Below, in pieces: positions 16,746-26,326 of a stretch of 53,518 nt of DNA. Made by a program: the position numbers and the translations under genes. Below the pieces are notes generated by a model. The model was not told the origin of the DNA. It saw only the letters and a list, made by a program, of their open reading frames with translations, and searched no databases. The stretch comes from CAZYBG01 sp964645155 (GTDB lineage: Bacteria > Pseudomonadota > Alphaproteobacteria > Rhodobacterales > Rhodobacteraceae), in assembly GCA_964645155.1 (NCBI GenBank), contig CAZYBG010000013.1, positions 1 through 53,518 of the forward strand, in the 5' to 3' direction. The stretch's first letter is position 1; each line of letters opens with the position of its first letter.

Positions 16746-16770
16746 CTTTGCGTACAGAATTCAGGCAAAG
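16746..16770. promoter_or_regulatory. Inverted repeat upstream of the PotABCD-type operon
   Basis: CTTTGC (16746-16751) and GCAAAG (16765-16770) form perfect 6-bp arms separated by 13 bases, in an AT-richer patch of the 190-base gap before the ATPase gene. A second small palindrome TGCCG-CAA-CGGCA follows at 16783-16795. The first resembles a dimeric regulator site; whether it binds the local GntR protein is not known. Confidence 0.35.
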
Positions 16771-16899
16771 GCCCCGACGGATTGCCGCAACGGCAGGCGT
16801 TCGCGGCGCGCGATGCGATGCGGTGCGGCACCGCACGGCGCAGCGCTAGAGGGCCCGGGCGCCCGCGGTAACGCTTCATGCACCGCCGGGGGGCCTGAC

Positions 16900-17877
16900 G
16901 TGCGATCCGAACTCGACCTGGAACTTGTCTCGCTGACGAAGCGCTACGGCGAGACGATCGCGGTGAACGCGATCAGCCACCTGTTCCGGGGCGGCACCTA
17001 TGCCTGTCTGCTTGGGCCGTCGGGCTGCGGCAAGACCTCGACGCTTCGGATGATCGCCGGGCACGAGGCGGCGAGCGACGGCGCCATCGTCCTCGGCGGC
17101 AAGGATATCGCCGCGCTGCCGCCGGCGCGCCGGGGAACGGCGATGATGTTCCAGTCCTATGCCCTCTTTCCGCATCTCTCGGTCAGGGACAACGTCGCCT
17201 TCAGCCTGAAGATGAAGGGCGTCGAGCGCGCCGAACGCCATGCCGGCGCGATGAAGATGCTGGAGCTGGTCGGCATGTCGCACCTGGCCGACCGGCTGCC
17301 CGCGCAGCTTTCGGGCGGCCAGCAGCAGCGCGCCGCGCTCGCCCGGGCGCTGATTACCCGGCCGCAGGTCCTGCTCCTCGACGAACCGCTCTCGGCGCTC
17401 GACCCGTTCCTGCGCGGCAGGGTGCGCGCCGAGCTGAAGAAGCTCCAGCGCGAGCTCGGGATCACCTTCATCCACGTCACCCACGGCCAGGATGAGGCGA
17501 TGGCGCTTGCCGACGAGATCGTGGTGATGAGGGACGCCATGATCGAGCAGGCCGGCCCCCCGCGCGAGGTCTTCAACGCGCCGTCGAGCGAGTTCGTCGC
17601 GCGGTTCATCGGCGGCCACAACGTCATCGCCCTCCCGTCCGGCCGGATCACGGTGCGGAGCGACGCCATCCGCCTGACCCGCGCCGGCGGCAGCGAGGCC
17701 GTCGTCACCGCGGTCGAGTACCAGGGCACCCACGTCTCGCTCACGGCCACGATCGCCGGCCCGCAGGAGGTCGTGGCGATGATCCCCGAAGCGGATTTCT
17801 ATGCCGATCCGAAGAACCCCGGCGACGCGGTGCGCCTCGCCTGGGACGAAGCCCGGGCACACCGGCTCGCATCCTGA
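16900..17877 (+). CDS. PotA-type ABC transporter ATP-binding protein
   Basis: 325 residues. Walker A is GPSGCGKTS (about residues 41-49), Q-loop MMFQSYALFPHLSV, signature LSGGQQQRAALARAL, Walker B LLLDEPLSALD and switch HVTHGQDEAMALAD. The last 80 residues form a shortened TOBE-type regulatory domain. It energises import together with the binding protein and two permeases downstream, an arrangement used for polyamines and related small cations. Within the hydantoin island a cyclic ureide or carbamoyl amino acid is the more likely cargo. The GTG start is preceded by GGGGGG at a suitable distance. Confidence 0.9.
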   Translation: MRSELDLELVSLTKRYGETIAVNAISHLFRGGTYACLLGPSGCGKTSTLRMIAGHEAASDGAIVLGGKDIAALPPARRGTAMMFQSYALFPHLSVRDNVAFSLKMKGVERAERHAGAMKMLELVGMSHLADRLPAQLSGGQQQRAALARALITRPQVLLLDEPLSALDPFLRGRVRAELKKLQRELGITFIHVTHGQDEAMALADEIVVMRDAMIEQAGPPREVFNAPSSEFVARFIGGHNVIALPSGRITVRSDAIRLTRAGGSEAVVTAVEYQGTHVSLTATIAGPQEVVAMIPEADFYADPKNPGDAVRLAWDEARAHRLAS

Positions 17878-17908
17878 AACACCCGATCCCGCAGAGAGGA
17901 ACGCCAAG

Positions 17909-19174
17909 ATGAGCAAGACGCGCTACACCCGCCGAACGATCCTGAAGGGCAGCGCGGCCGCCGCGGCTGCCAGCGCGTTTCCGGCGCCGATGATCTGGGC
18001 GCAGGAGATCAAGGACGTCACCCTGCGCCAGGTCGGCACCGGCGTGTCGGCCTTCAACGAGGTCGCCGCGAAGGTGAAGGAGGACCTCGGCTTCACGCTC
18101 GAGATGACCGCGCTCGACAGCGACGCGGTGACCCAGCGCGCCGCCACCCAGCCCGACAGCTATGACATCGCCGACATCGAGTACTGGATCTGCAAGAAGG
18201 TCTGGCCGACCGGCAACCTGCAGGCGATGGATACCTCGAAGATCGCCAACTACAACAAGATCGTCGGCATCTTCCGCGACGGCAAGCTGACGCCCGAAAG
18301 CGTCATCGCCCAGGGCACCGCGCCGCACAGCGTCGGCTTCGTCGACGGCCCGGGCGGCACCAGCTTCGTCGCCGAGGAATCCGGCTGGATGACGCTGATC
18401 CCGACGATCTACAACGCCGACACGCTCGGCATCCGCCCCGACCTGATCCCCCGGCCGATCGAGACCTGGGCCGAGCTTCTGAACCCCGAATTCAGGGGCA
18501 AGGCCTCGATCCTCGACATCTCGTCGATCGGAATCATGGACATGGCCATGGTCTGCGAGGCGATGGGCGAGATCACCTACGGCGACAAGGGGAACATGAC
18601 CACCGAGGAGATCGACAAGACGATCGGCATCTTCACCGAAGCCAAGCAGGCCGGCCAGTTCCGCGCGTTCTGGAAGACCTTCGACGAGAGCGTGAACCTG
18701 ATGGCCTCGGGCGAGGTGGTGATCCAGTCTATGTGGTCGCCGGCCATCACCGCGGTGCGCGCCCAGGGCATCCCGTGCATCTACCAGCCGCTGAAGGAAG
18801 GCTATCGCAGCTGGGGCGGCGGCATCGGCCTGTCGGCCGGCCTTTCGGGCATCGCGCTCGACGCGGCCTACGAATACATCAACTGGTACCTGTCCGGCTG
18901 GGTCGGCGGCTTCCTGATGCGGCAGGGCTATTATTCCGCGGTGCCCGAGACCTCGAAGCTCTTCATGTCGGAGAGCGAGTGGGGCTACTGGTTCGAAGGC
19001 AAGCCCGCCGCCGAGGACATCGTGAGCCCGCAGGGCCAAACGATCGAGACCGCGGGCGCCGTGCGCGACGGCGGCTCGTTCTACGACCGGATGGGCCGCG
19101 TCGCCTGCTGGAACGCGGTGATGGACGAAAACCAGTACATGACCCGCAAGTGGAACGAGTTCATCGCGGCGTGA
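17909..19174 (+). CDS. PotD/PotF-like ABC substrate-binding protein, Tat-exported
   Basis: 421 residues. The N-terminus holds a twin-arginine signal (R8-R9 in YTRRTILKG) followed by an Ala-rich hydrophobic segment ending PMIWAQE, so it is probably folded before export. The mature part is an extracellular solute-binding protein of the spermidine/putrescine type, with the usual ESGWMTLIPTIYNADTLG, WAELLNPEFRGKASI and INWYLSGWVGGFLMRQGYY segments. It is the periplasmic receptor for the importer at 16900-21006, and a clear paralogue of the leaderless protein at 10111-11343. The substrate is inferred from context to be a ureide or carbamoyl compound. Confidence 0.88.
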   Translation: MSKTRYTRRTILKGSAAAAAASAFPAPMIWAQEIKDVTLRQVGTGVSAFNEVAAKVKEDLGFTLEMTALDSDAVTQRAATQPDSYDIADIEYWICKKVWPTGNLQAMDTSKIANYNKIVGIFRDGKLTPESVIAQGTAPHSVGFVDGPGGTSFVAEESGWMTLIPTIYNADTLGIRPDLIPRPIETWAELLNPEFRGKASILDISSIGIMDMAMVCEAMGEITYGDKGNMTTEEIDKTIGIFTEAKQAGQFRAFWKTFDESVNLMASGEVVIQSMWSPAITAVRAQGIPCIYQPLKEGYRSWGGGIGLSAGLSGIALDAAYEYINWYLSGWVGGFLMRQGYYSAVPETSKLFMSESEWGYWFEGKPAAEDIVSPQGQTIETAGAVRDGGSFYDRMGRVACWNAVMDENQYMTRKWNEFIAA

Positions 19175-19253
19175 CCGCGGCGGCCGGCCGGATATCGCAG
19201 CGGGCCGTACCGCGCCCCTGCGCCCGGCGGCCCGGATCATCCCGGGGCAGGGC

Positions 19254-19270
19254 GGGGGCGCGCCGCCCCC
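19254..19270 (+). terminator. Intercistronic GC hairpin after binding-protein gene
   Basis: GGGGGCG and CGCCCCC form a 7-bp stem with a CGC loop in the 130-base gap between the binding-protein stop and the first permease start. It has the same position and character as the stem at 2145-2168, consistent with differential expression of the binding protein. Confidence 0.5.
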
Positions 19271-19304
19271 GGCCCCTCTCTCCACCGCAGCGGAAGGCAG
19301 GACG

Positions 19305-20168
19305 ATGCAGCGCCTCCTGAGGCATCGAGGCCTTTCCAGCTGGCTTCTCGCCCTGCCGCTGGCCGTGATCCTCGGGGTGTTCCTCGTGCTGCCGATCGCG
19401 ATGATCGTCGCGGTCAGCTTCTGGTCGTCGGACGAGTTCACCTTCTTCCCCGACTTCCAGTTCGGCAACTATGCGTACCTGTTCGGCTCGGCCGTGGCCT
19501 GGCAGGTGTTCGGCCTGACATTCCGCATCACGGCGATCGTCTGGGCCTGCACGCTGATCCTCGGCTTTGCGGTCGCCTACTTCCTCGCCTTCCACGTGCG
19601 GACGCTGAAATGGCAGATCGTGCTCTTCCTGCTCGCCACGATCCCGTTCTGGACCTCGAACATCATCCGCATGATCTCGTGGATTCCGCTGCTGGGTCGG
19701 AACGGCCTCGTCAACCAGGCGTTGCAGGGCACGGGCCTGACCTCGGAGGTGCAGGAATGGCTGCTCTACTCGCAGTTCTCGGTGATCCTCGCCTTCGTGC
19801 ATCTCTACACGCTGTTCATGGTGGTGCCGATCTTCAACACGATGATGCGCATCGACCGCTCGCTGATCGAGGCGGCGCGCGACGGCGGCGCCAGCGGCGC
19901 GCAGATCCTGTGGAACGTGATCATCCCGCTGTCGAAGCCCGGCATGATGATCGGCTCGATCTTCGTGGTGGCGCTGGTGATGAGCGACTTCGTCACCGTG
20001 CGTTTCATGTCCGGCTCGCAGATCGCCAATGTCGGGCGGCTGATCTCGAACGATATCGGCCTGCTGCAATACCCATCGGCCGCGGCCACGTCGGTCGTGC
20101 TGCTGGTGACGGTGCTCATCACCATCGGGCTGATGCTGCGCTTTGTCGATATCCGAAAGGAGCTCTAG
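19305..20168 (+). CDS. PotB-type ABC transporter permease
   Basis: 287 residues with about six membrane segments (first at about 12-34, LLALPLAVILGVFLVLPIAMI). The BPD_transp_1 coupling loop reads RSLIEAARDGGASGAQILWNVIIPLSKPG around residues 185-213, the EAA motif that docks on the ATPase. It pairs with the PotC-type permease that begins one base after its stop. The ATG is preceded by GGAAGGCAGG. Confidence 0.9.
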   Translation: MQRLLRHRGLSSWLLALPLAVILGVFLVLPIAMIVAVSFWSSDEFTFFPDFQFGNYAYLFGSAVAWQVFGLTFRITAIVWACTLILGFAVAYFLAFHVRTLKWQIVLFLLATIPFWTSNIIRMISWIPLLGRNGLVNQALQGTGLTSEVQEWLLYSQFSVILAFVHLYTLFMVVPIFNTMMRIDRSLIEAARDGGASGAQILWNVIIPLSKPGMMIGSIFVVALVMSDFVTVRFMSGSQIANVGRLISNDIGLLQYPSAAATSVVLLVTVLITIGLMLRFVDIRKEL

Positions 20169-20169
20169 G

Positions 20170-21005
<836 letters not shown>

Positions 21006-21006
<1 letters not shown>

Positions 21007-21689
21007 TGCGCCTTGCGGTCATCAACCCGAACTCGACCGAAGCGATGACGCGGAAAGCCGTGGCCGCGGCCATGGCGGTTCTTCCCCACGCCCGGGTCGA
21101 GGGCCTGACCTGTCCCGGCTCGCCGCCGGCGATCGAGGGGGCCGAGGACGGGGCTGTCGCCGTGCCCGGCGTGCTGGCGGCGGTGCGCGGCCTTGTGGCC
21201 AGGGCCGCGACCGATGCCGCGATTATCGCCTGTTTCGACGATACCGGGCTGGCCGAGGCGCGCCGGCTGGCGCCCTTCCCGGTCATCGGCATCGGCGCCG
21301 CGGCCGCCCATGCCGCGGCGCTTCTCGGCGACCGCTTCAGCGTCGTCACCACGCTCGCCGTGTCGGTCCCGGTGATCGAGGGCAACCTCGCCGCCTCGGG
21401 CCTCTCGGCCGTCTGCGCAGGGGTACGGGCGGCGGGTGTTCCGGTGCTCGACTTCGAGCGCCAACCCGCCAGCGCCGCCGCGCGCCTTTCCGACGCGATC
21501 GCGGGAATCCTGGCCGAGGACGCCCCCGACGCCATCGTGCTGGGCTGCGCCGGCATGGCCGATCTTGCCGCGCAGCTCGAACGCCGGCACGGGCTGCCGG
21601 TGATCGACGGTATCGCCGCCGCCGCCGTCCTGGCCGAGGCGCTGGTCCGCCTGCGGCGGATCGCTTCCGCCTCCCTCCCGGTCCCATGA
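21006..21689 (+). CDS. hyuE: Hydantoin racemase (Asp/Glu racemase superfamily)
   Basis: 227 residues. The N-terminal MRLAVINPNSTEAMT is typical of hydantoin racemases. The two catalytic cysteines are C76 (IIACFDDTGL) and C181 (VLGCAGMADL), spaced as in characterised enzymes. It interconverts D- and L-5-substituted hydantoins, so that enzymes of either handedness can consume the racemate. It is coupled to the upstream permease gene (one shared base) and followed after 7 bases by the D-carbamoylase gene. An allantoin racemase is a possible alternative within the same family. Confidence 0.85.
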
Positions 21690-21696
21690 GGTCGCC

Positions 21697-22629
21697 ATGC
21701 CCCGCCCGCTGATCGTCGCCGCAGCCCAGATGGGCCCCATCGCCCGGGCCGAAACCCGCGCCTCCTGCATGGCGCGCCTGATCGCGATGCTGCGCGAGGC
21801 GCACGGGCGCGGCGCGCAGTTGGTGGTCTTTCCCGAACTCGCACTTGGCTCGTTCTTCCCTCGCTGGGTGATCGAGGACGAGGCCGAGCTCGACGCCTGG
21901 TACGAGACCGAGATGCCGGGCCCCGACACCCGCCCGCTGTTCGAGGAGGCCGCGCGGCTCGGCGTCGGCTTCTACCTTGGTTATGCTGAACTGGTGACGG
22001 ACCCGGTAAAGCGTCGCTTCAACACCTCGATCCTCGTCGATGCCACCGGCAGGATCGTCGGCAAGTATCGCAAGGTCCACCTTCCCGGCACCGCCGAGCC
22101 ACTGCCCGGCCGCGACGTGCATCACCTTGAAAAGCGCTACTTCGAGCCGGGCGACCTCGGCTTTCCGGTATTCCGCGCCTTCTGCGGCATCATGGGCATG
22201 GCGATCTGCAACGATCGCCGCTGGCCCGAGACCTACCGCGTGATGGGGCTGCAGGGCGTAGAGATGGTAATGCTGGGCTACAACACGCCCTTCGGCCACC
22301 TCGCCCGCCAACCGGTGGACAGCCTGACGCTGTTCCACAACCACCTGTCGATGCAGGCAGGTGCCTACCAGAACGCGACCTGGGTCGTCGGCACCGCGAA
22401 GTGCGGCCGGGAAGAGGGCAGCGACATGGGCGGGCAGTCGGTCATTGTCGCGCCCTCGGGCGAGATCGTGGCGATGTCCTGCAGCGTCGAGGACGAGGTG
22501 ATCGCCGCGCGCTGCGACCTCGACATGGGGCGCATCTACCGGGAGACGATCTTCGACTTCGCCGCGCACCGCCGGCCCGAACACTACCGCCTGATCACCG
22601 AGCGCACCGGCGCCGTCATCGAGGTCTGA
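21697..22629 (+). CDS. N-carbamoyl-D-amino acid hydrolase (D-carbamoylase, nitrilase superfamily)
   Basis: 310 residues, close to the 304-307 of characterised D-carbamoylases. The nitrilase triad is at E47 (VVFPELALGSFFPRW), K126 (KYRKVHLPG) and C171 (AICNDRRWPE); these contexts match the D-carbamoylase subfamily rather than beta-ureidopropionase. It hydrolyses N-carbamoyl-D-amino acids to D-amino acids, CO2 and ammonia. It sits between the racemase and D-hydantoinase genes, completing the classic three-enzyme route from racemic hydantoin to a D-amino acid. Confidence 0.9.
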   Translation: MPRPLIVAAAQMGPIARAETRASCMARLIAMLREAHGRGAQLVVFPELALGSFFPRWVIEDEAELDAWYETEMPGPDTRPLFEEAARLGVGFYLGYAELVTDPVKRRFNTSILVDATGRIVGKYRKVHLPGTAEPLPGRDVHHLEKRYFEPGDLGFPVFRAFCGIMGMAICNDRRWPETYRVMGLQGVEMVMLGYNTPFGHLARQPVDSLTLFHNHLSMQAGAYQNATWVVGTAKCGREEGSDMGGQSVIVAPSGEIVAMSCSVEDEVIAARCDLDMGRIYRETIFDFAAHRRPEHYRLITERTGAVIEV

Positions 22630-22633
22630 CCCC

Positions 22634-24088
22634 ATGCGCACAGTCATCCGCGGCGGCACCGTCGTGACGCACGATCTGACCTACCCCGCCGACATCGCCA
22701 TCGAGGGCGGGCGGATCGTCGGGATCGGGCCGGACCTGACGGGCGACACCACGTTCGACGCCACCGGCGCATATGTCATCCCCGGCGGCATCGACCCGCA
22801 CACGCATCTGGAAATGCCCTTCATGGGCACGACCACTGCCGAGACCTGGGCGTCGGGCACCTTCGCCGCAGCGTCGGGCGGCACGACGATGGTGGTCGAT
22901 CACGTCATCTCGGGCGCCGACGACCTGCTCGGGCCGCTCGCGCTCTGGGAGGAGCGCGCTGCGCGTCAGGCCAGCATCGACTACGGCTTCCACATGTCGG
23001 TGACCGGCTGGTCTCGGAAGGTCTGGACCGAGATGGCCGCCTGCGTCGACCGCGGCGTCAACAGCTTCAAGCACTTCATGGCCTACAAGGGCGCCCTGAT
23101 GGTGAACGACGACGAGATGTTCGCCTCCTTCACCCGCTGCCGCGACCTCGGCGCGGTCCCGCTGGTCCACGCCGAGAACGGCGATGTGGTGGCCGCCCTC
23201 CAGCAGAAGCTGCTGGCCGAAGGCAATCGTGGTCCCGAGGCGCACGCCTATTCCCGCCCGCCCTCGGTCGAGGGCGAGGCGACGAACCGCGCCATCGCCA
23301 TCGCCGATGCGGTGGGCGTGCCGGTCTACATCGTGCATGTCTCGTCCGAAGAGGCGCACGAGGCGATCCGGCGCGGCAGGATGAAGGGCGTGCGGGTCTG
23401 GGGCGAGCCGCTGGTGCAGCACCTCCTGCTCGACGACGGCGAATATGCCCACCCCGACTGGGACCATGCCGCGCAGCGCGTAATGTCGCCGCCGTTCCGC
23501 GACCGCCGCCACCAGGACAGCCTTTGGGGCGGCCTCGCCGCGGGCACGCTGTCGGTGGTGGCGACCGACCACTGCGCCTTCACGACGGCGCAGAAGCGGA
23601 TCGGCCGCGGCGACTTCACGAAGATCCCGAACGGCACCGGCGGGCTTGAGGACCGCCTGTCGCTGCTGTGGACCCACGGCGTGATCCCCGGCCGGATCAC
23701 GATGAACGAGTTCGTCGCGCTAACCTCGGCCAACATCGCGCAGATCCTCAACATCTACCCCCGCAAGGGCGCGATCCTGCCTGGCGCCGACGCCGACCTG
23801 GTGATCTGGGACGCCGCCGCCACCAAGGTGATCAGCGCCGGAACGCAGAAGTCCGCGATCGACTACAACGTGTTCGAGGGCTTCGCGGTGACCGGCCTGC
23901 CGCGCACGACCCTGTCGCGCGGCACGGTCGTCTGGGGCGAGGGCGCGCGGGCGCCGCAGCCCGGCCGCGGCCTGCACATCCGCCGCCCGCCCGGATCGGC
24001 GGTGTCCCGCGCCCACAGCCAGTGGCGCGAGCTGATCGCGCCGCGCCCCGTCATCCGCGACGAAGCCCGCATGCCCATTGGCGTCTGA
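22634..24088 (+). CDS. D-hydantoinase / dihydropyrimidinase
   Basis: 484 residues. The binuclear metal site of the cyclic amidohydrolases is visible: H56 and H58 in DPHTHLEMP, the carboxylated lysine K152 in SFKHFMAYKGALM, H179 in LVHAENGD, a His in VYIVHVSSEEA, and Asp in VVATDHCAF. IPNGTGGLEDRL near residue 330 is typical of dihydropyrimidinases. It opens 5-substituted hydantoins or dihydropyrimidines to the N-carbamoyl product used by the preceding carbamoylase. The ATG lies 4 bases after that gene. Both hydantoin and dihydrouracil remain possible substrates. Confidence 0.92.
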   Translation: MRTVIRGGTVVTHDLTYPADIAIEGGRIVGIGPDLTGDTTFDATGAYVIPGGIDPHTHLEMPFMGTTTAETWASGTFAAASGGTTMVVDHVISGADDLLGPLALWEERAARQASIDYGFHMSVTGWSRKVWTEMAACVDRGVNSFKHFMAYKGALMVNDDEMFASFTRCRDLGAVPLVHAENGDVVAALQQKLLAEGNRGPEAHAYSRPPSVEGEATNRAIAIADAVGVPVYIVHVSSEEAHEAIRRGRMKGVRVWGEPLVQHLLLDDGEYAHPDWDHAAQRVMSPPFRDRRHQDSLWGGLAAGTLSVVATDHCAFTTAQKRIGRGDFTKIPNGTGGLEDRLSLLWTHGVIPGRITMNEFVALTSANIAQILNIYPRKGAILPGADADLVIWDAAATKVISAGTQKSAIDYNVFEGFAVTGLPRTTLSRGTVVWGEGARAPQPGRGLHIRRPPGSAVSRAHSQWRELIAPRPVIRDEARMPIGV

Positions 24089-24106
24089 GCAGGGAGAGAG
24101 AGAGAC

Positions 24107-25009
24107 ATGCCAAAGACCATCTACTGTGCCTTCGGCACCGACATCGACAGCGTCGCCGGCTGGATCGGCAGCTATGGCGGCGGCGACAGCCCGTCGGACA
24201 TCCAGCGCGGCATCTTTGCGACCGAGGTCGGCGTGCCGCGCCTTCTGCGGCTGTTCCAGCGCTATGGCCTGAAGACCAGCTTCTTCATTCCCGGCCACTC
24301 CATCGAGACCTTCCCGAAGGAGATGGAGATGATCGTCGAGGCCGGGCACGAGATCGGCGCGCATGGCTACCTGCACGAGAACCCGGTCGCGATGACGCCG
24401 GGCCAGGAGGAGGACGTGCTCGCGAAGTCGGTTGAGCTGATCCAGGCGCTGACCGGCGCGAAGCCCCGCGGCTATGTTGCGCCCTGGTGGGAGATGTCGC
24501 AGAACACCGCCGCGCTCCTCCTCAAGTACGGTTTCCGCTACGATCACAGCCAGGGCTACCGCGACTTCCAGCCGTTCTACGCGCGGGTCGGCGACAGCTG
24601 GAATACGATCGACTATTCGCAGCAGGCGAAGGACTGGATGCATCCCCTGAAGCACGGCCACGAGATCGACCTCGTGGACATCGCGGCGAACTGGTATGTC
24701 GACGACCTGCCGCCGATGATGTTCATGAAGGCCGCACCGAACAGCCACGGCTTTGTCAACCCGCGCGATATCGAGCAGATGTGGCGCGACCAGTTCGACT
24801 GGGTGTACCGCGAGATGGACTACGCCGTCTTCGCCTTCACGATCCATCCCGATGTCGCGGGGCGGCCGCAGGTGCTGCTGATGCTCGAGCGTCTGATCGA
24901 GCATATCAGCCGGCACCCGGGCGTCTCGTGGCTGCCCTTCGAGGACATCGCGGAGGACTTCCGCCGCCGCTACCCGTTTGGCGGCAAGGACCGGCCGCAG
25001 GTCATCTAG
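24107..25009 (+). CDS. CE4 polysaccharide-deacetylase-family hydrolase (PuuE / cyclic-imidase-like candidate)
   Basis: 300 residues of NodB-homology type. FGTDID near residue 9, TSFFIPGHSIE (about 59-69) and GHEIGAHGYLHE (about 83-94, with the HxxxH metal pair) are the deacetylase motifs; RGYVAPWWEMS and FTIHPDVAGR follow. There is no signal peptide, so it is cytoplasmic and unlikely to act on cell-wall polysaccharide. In the same superfamily, cytoplasmic members include PuuE allantoinase and cyclic imide hydrolase. Beside hydantoinase and carbamoylase genes, hydrolysis of a cyclic ureide or imide is the best guess. A GGGAGAGAGAG site precedes the ATG. Confidence 0.75.
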   Translation: MPKTIYCAFGTDIDSVAGWIGSYGGGDSPSDIQRGIFATEVGVPRLLRLFQRYGLKTSFFIPGHSIETFPKEMEMIVEAGHEIGAHGYLHENPVAMTPGQEEDVLAKSVELIQALTGAKPRGYVAPWWEMSQNTAALLLKYGFRYDHSQGYRDFQPFYARVGDSWNTIDYSQQAKDWMHPLKHGHEIDLVDIAANWYVDDLPPMMFMKAAPNSHGFVNPRDIEQMWRDQFDWVYREMDYAVFAFTIHPDVAGRPQVLLMLERLIEHISRHPGVSWLPFEDIAEDFRRRYPFGGKDRPQVI

Positions 25010-25012
25010 GCG

Positions 25013-25285
25013 ATGTGCAGCGCCTGCGGATACCCGGCCCGCCCGGGCCACTGGACCGACGCGGGCCTCGCCTCGCCGGCCGACCGCCGCCGCGCCGCCC
25101 ATGCGCGCGCCGCGCTTCTGACTCGCGCGCTGCGTCCGCTGGGTGTCAGGGCCCACGCCGGTCCGGCGGGGTTGGTCCTGGCGCATGTCACCGGGGCCGG
25201 GGCGGTGGTGGCCGATCCGGCCGATCTGTGGCCGGCGGTCGCGCGCCTTGCCGGGCGGCCGTTCGACCCCCTCGCCGATGGCTGA
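25013..25285 (+). CDS. Small hypothetical protein with N-terminal CxxC
   Basis: 90 residues, beginning MCSACGYPARPGHWTDAG. The Cys-x-x-Cys at the extreme N-terminus and the nearby His could bind a metal. The rest is Ala/Leu/Arg-rich with a short hydrophobic stretch (GPAGLVLAHVTGAGAVVADP). I do not recognise a family. It starts 3 bases after the deacetylase-family gene and its end overlaps the start of the COG0523 GTPase by 8 bases, so the three are coupled. A role with the GTPase in metal delivery is an inference. Confidence 0.6.
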   Translation: MCSACGYPARPGHWTDAGLASPADRRRAAHARAALLTRALRPLGVRAHAGPAGLVLAHVTGAGAVVADPADLWPAVARLAGRPFDPLADG

Positions 25286-26180
25286 CCGCCGGCTGCCGCT
25301 GACCTTTCTGGGCGGCTGGCTGGGCGCGGGCAAGACGACCTGGCTGCGCCATCGCCTGCACGAGGGACTCCGCGCCCTGGTTCTGGTCAACGAGGCTGCG
25401 GGCGTGCCGGTGGACGACGCGCTCCTCGTGCCTGCGCCGGTCCTGCTGCCGCCCGGCTGTGCCTGCTGCGACGGGCGCGCCGGCCTGATCGACACGCTCC
25501 GCGCGCTGGCCGACCGCCGCAGCCGGGGCGAGGTGCTGCCGCCCCTGATCCTCGAGACCTCGGGCCTCGCCGATCCCGCCGCCATCCTCGCCGCCATCGA
25601 GGCCGATCCGGTCGCCGTGCGGCATGTGCGCGTGACCGCGGCGGTCGTTCTGGTCGATGCCCTGCACGGCGCCGCTGAACTCGCCGCGGGGGCGCTGGTC
25701 GTCCGGCAGATCCGTGCCGCCTCGCGCCTGGTCCTGACGAAGACCGATGCCGCGGCGCCCGAGGCGACCCGGCGCCTCGCCGCGACGCTGGCGGCCCTCA
25801 ATCCGGCCGCCGGTATCGAGGCCGCCGTCGCAGGCGTGCCGGTTCCGCTTCCCGACTGGCGCGGGGCGGCGGCGCTGCCGGTGGCCGGCGCCCCGCGCCC
25901 GATCGCCGCCGTGACGCTGCCGGTTCCGCCGGGGGCCGACTGGGCGGCGCTGTCGCTCTGGCTGTCGGCGCTGATCCACATGCATGGCGACCGCCTGGTG
26001 CGGATCAAGGGCGTCCTGCGCAGCCCTGCGGGGCGGCTGCTGATCCAGACGGTGCGGCGGCAGGTCCAGCCGCCCGAGGTGATGCCCGAGGGCCAGGGCC
26101 TCGACGACATGCTGGCGGTAATCGGCGAAGGCGCCGAGGCGGGCGCGCTGTCGCGCTCGCTCGCCCGGTTCCTGGGCTGA
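25278..26180 (+). CDS. COG0523 (CobW/P47K) G3E GTPase, hydantoin-island copy
   Basis: 300 residues. Walker A is GGWLGAGKTT (about residues 10-19), followed by the COG0523 metal motif as GCACC (PPGCACCDG), ETSGLADPA and the guanine-binding LTKTDA. The C-terminal CobW_C domain ends in a short RxxRSLARFLG segment. These proteins hydrolyse GTP and insert or traffic metals such as Zn or Co. Placed behind genes for several metallohydrolases, this copy is best viewed as their metallochaperone, unlike the two Zur-locus copies later in the window. It has no His-rich insert. The start is the ATG at 25278; the longer frame upstream has no family similarity. Confidence 0.85.
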   Translation: MADRRLPLTFLGGWLGAGKTTWLRHRLHEGLRALVLVNEAAGVPVDDALLVPAPVLLPPGCACCDGRAGLIDTLRALADRRSRGEVLPPLILETSGLADPAAILAAIEADPVAVRHVRVTAAVVLVDALHGAAELAAGALVVRQIRAASRLVLTKTDAAAPEATRRLAATLAALNPAAGIEAAVAGVPVPLPDWRGAAALPVAGAPRPIAAVTLPVPPGADWAALSLWLSALIHMHGDRLVRIKGVLRSPAGRLLIQTVRRQVQPPEVMPEGQGLDDMLAVIGEGAEAGALSRSLARFLG

Positions 26181-26245
26181 CCGCCCGCCTGGCGGACAAG
26201 CCCGTTGCAGAGCCTCGGCGGCCGGCTGCAGGCAGGACCGCGGGT

Positions 26246-26270
26246 CCCGACCCCGGCCCCCGGGGTCGGG
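26246..26270. terminator. Bidirectional GC-rich hairpin between convergent genes
   Basis: CCCGACCCCG and CGGGGTCGGG are perfect 10-bp arms around a GCCCC loop. It lies between the rightward COG0523 gene (ends 26180) and the leftward gene ending at 26327, where a terminator for both strands is expected. No strong T-run follows on either strand. Confidence 0.7.
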
Positions 26271-26326
26271 AAAGGAGACCGTCGGGTCTGGTCACCGAGC
26301 GGGGTCCGGCGTGCGCGGGTGCAGGC

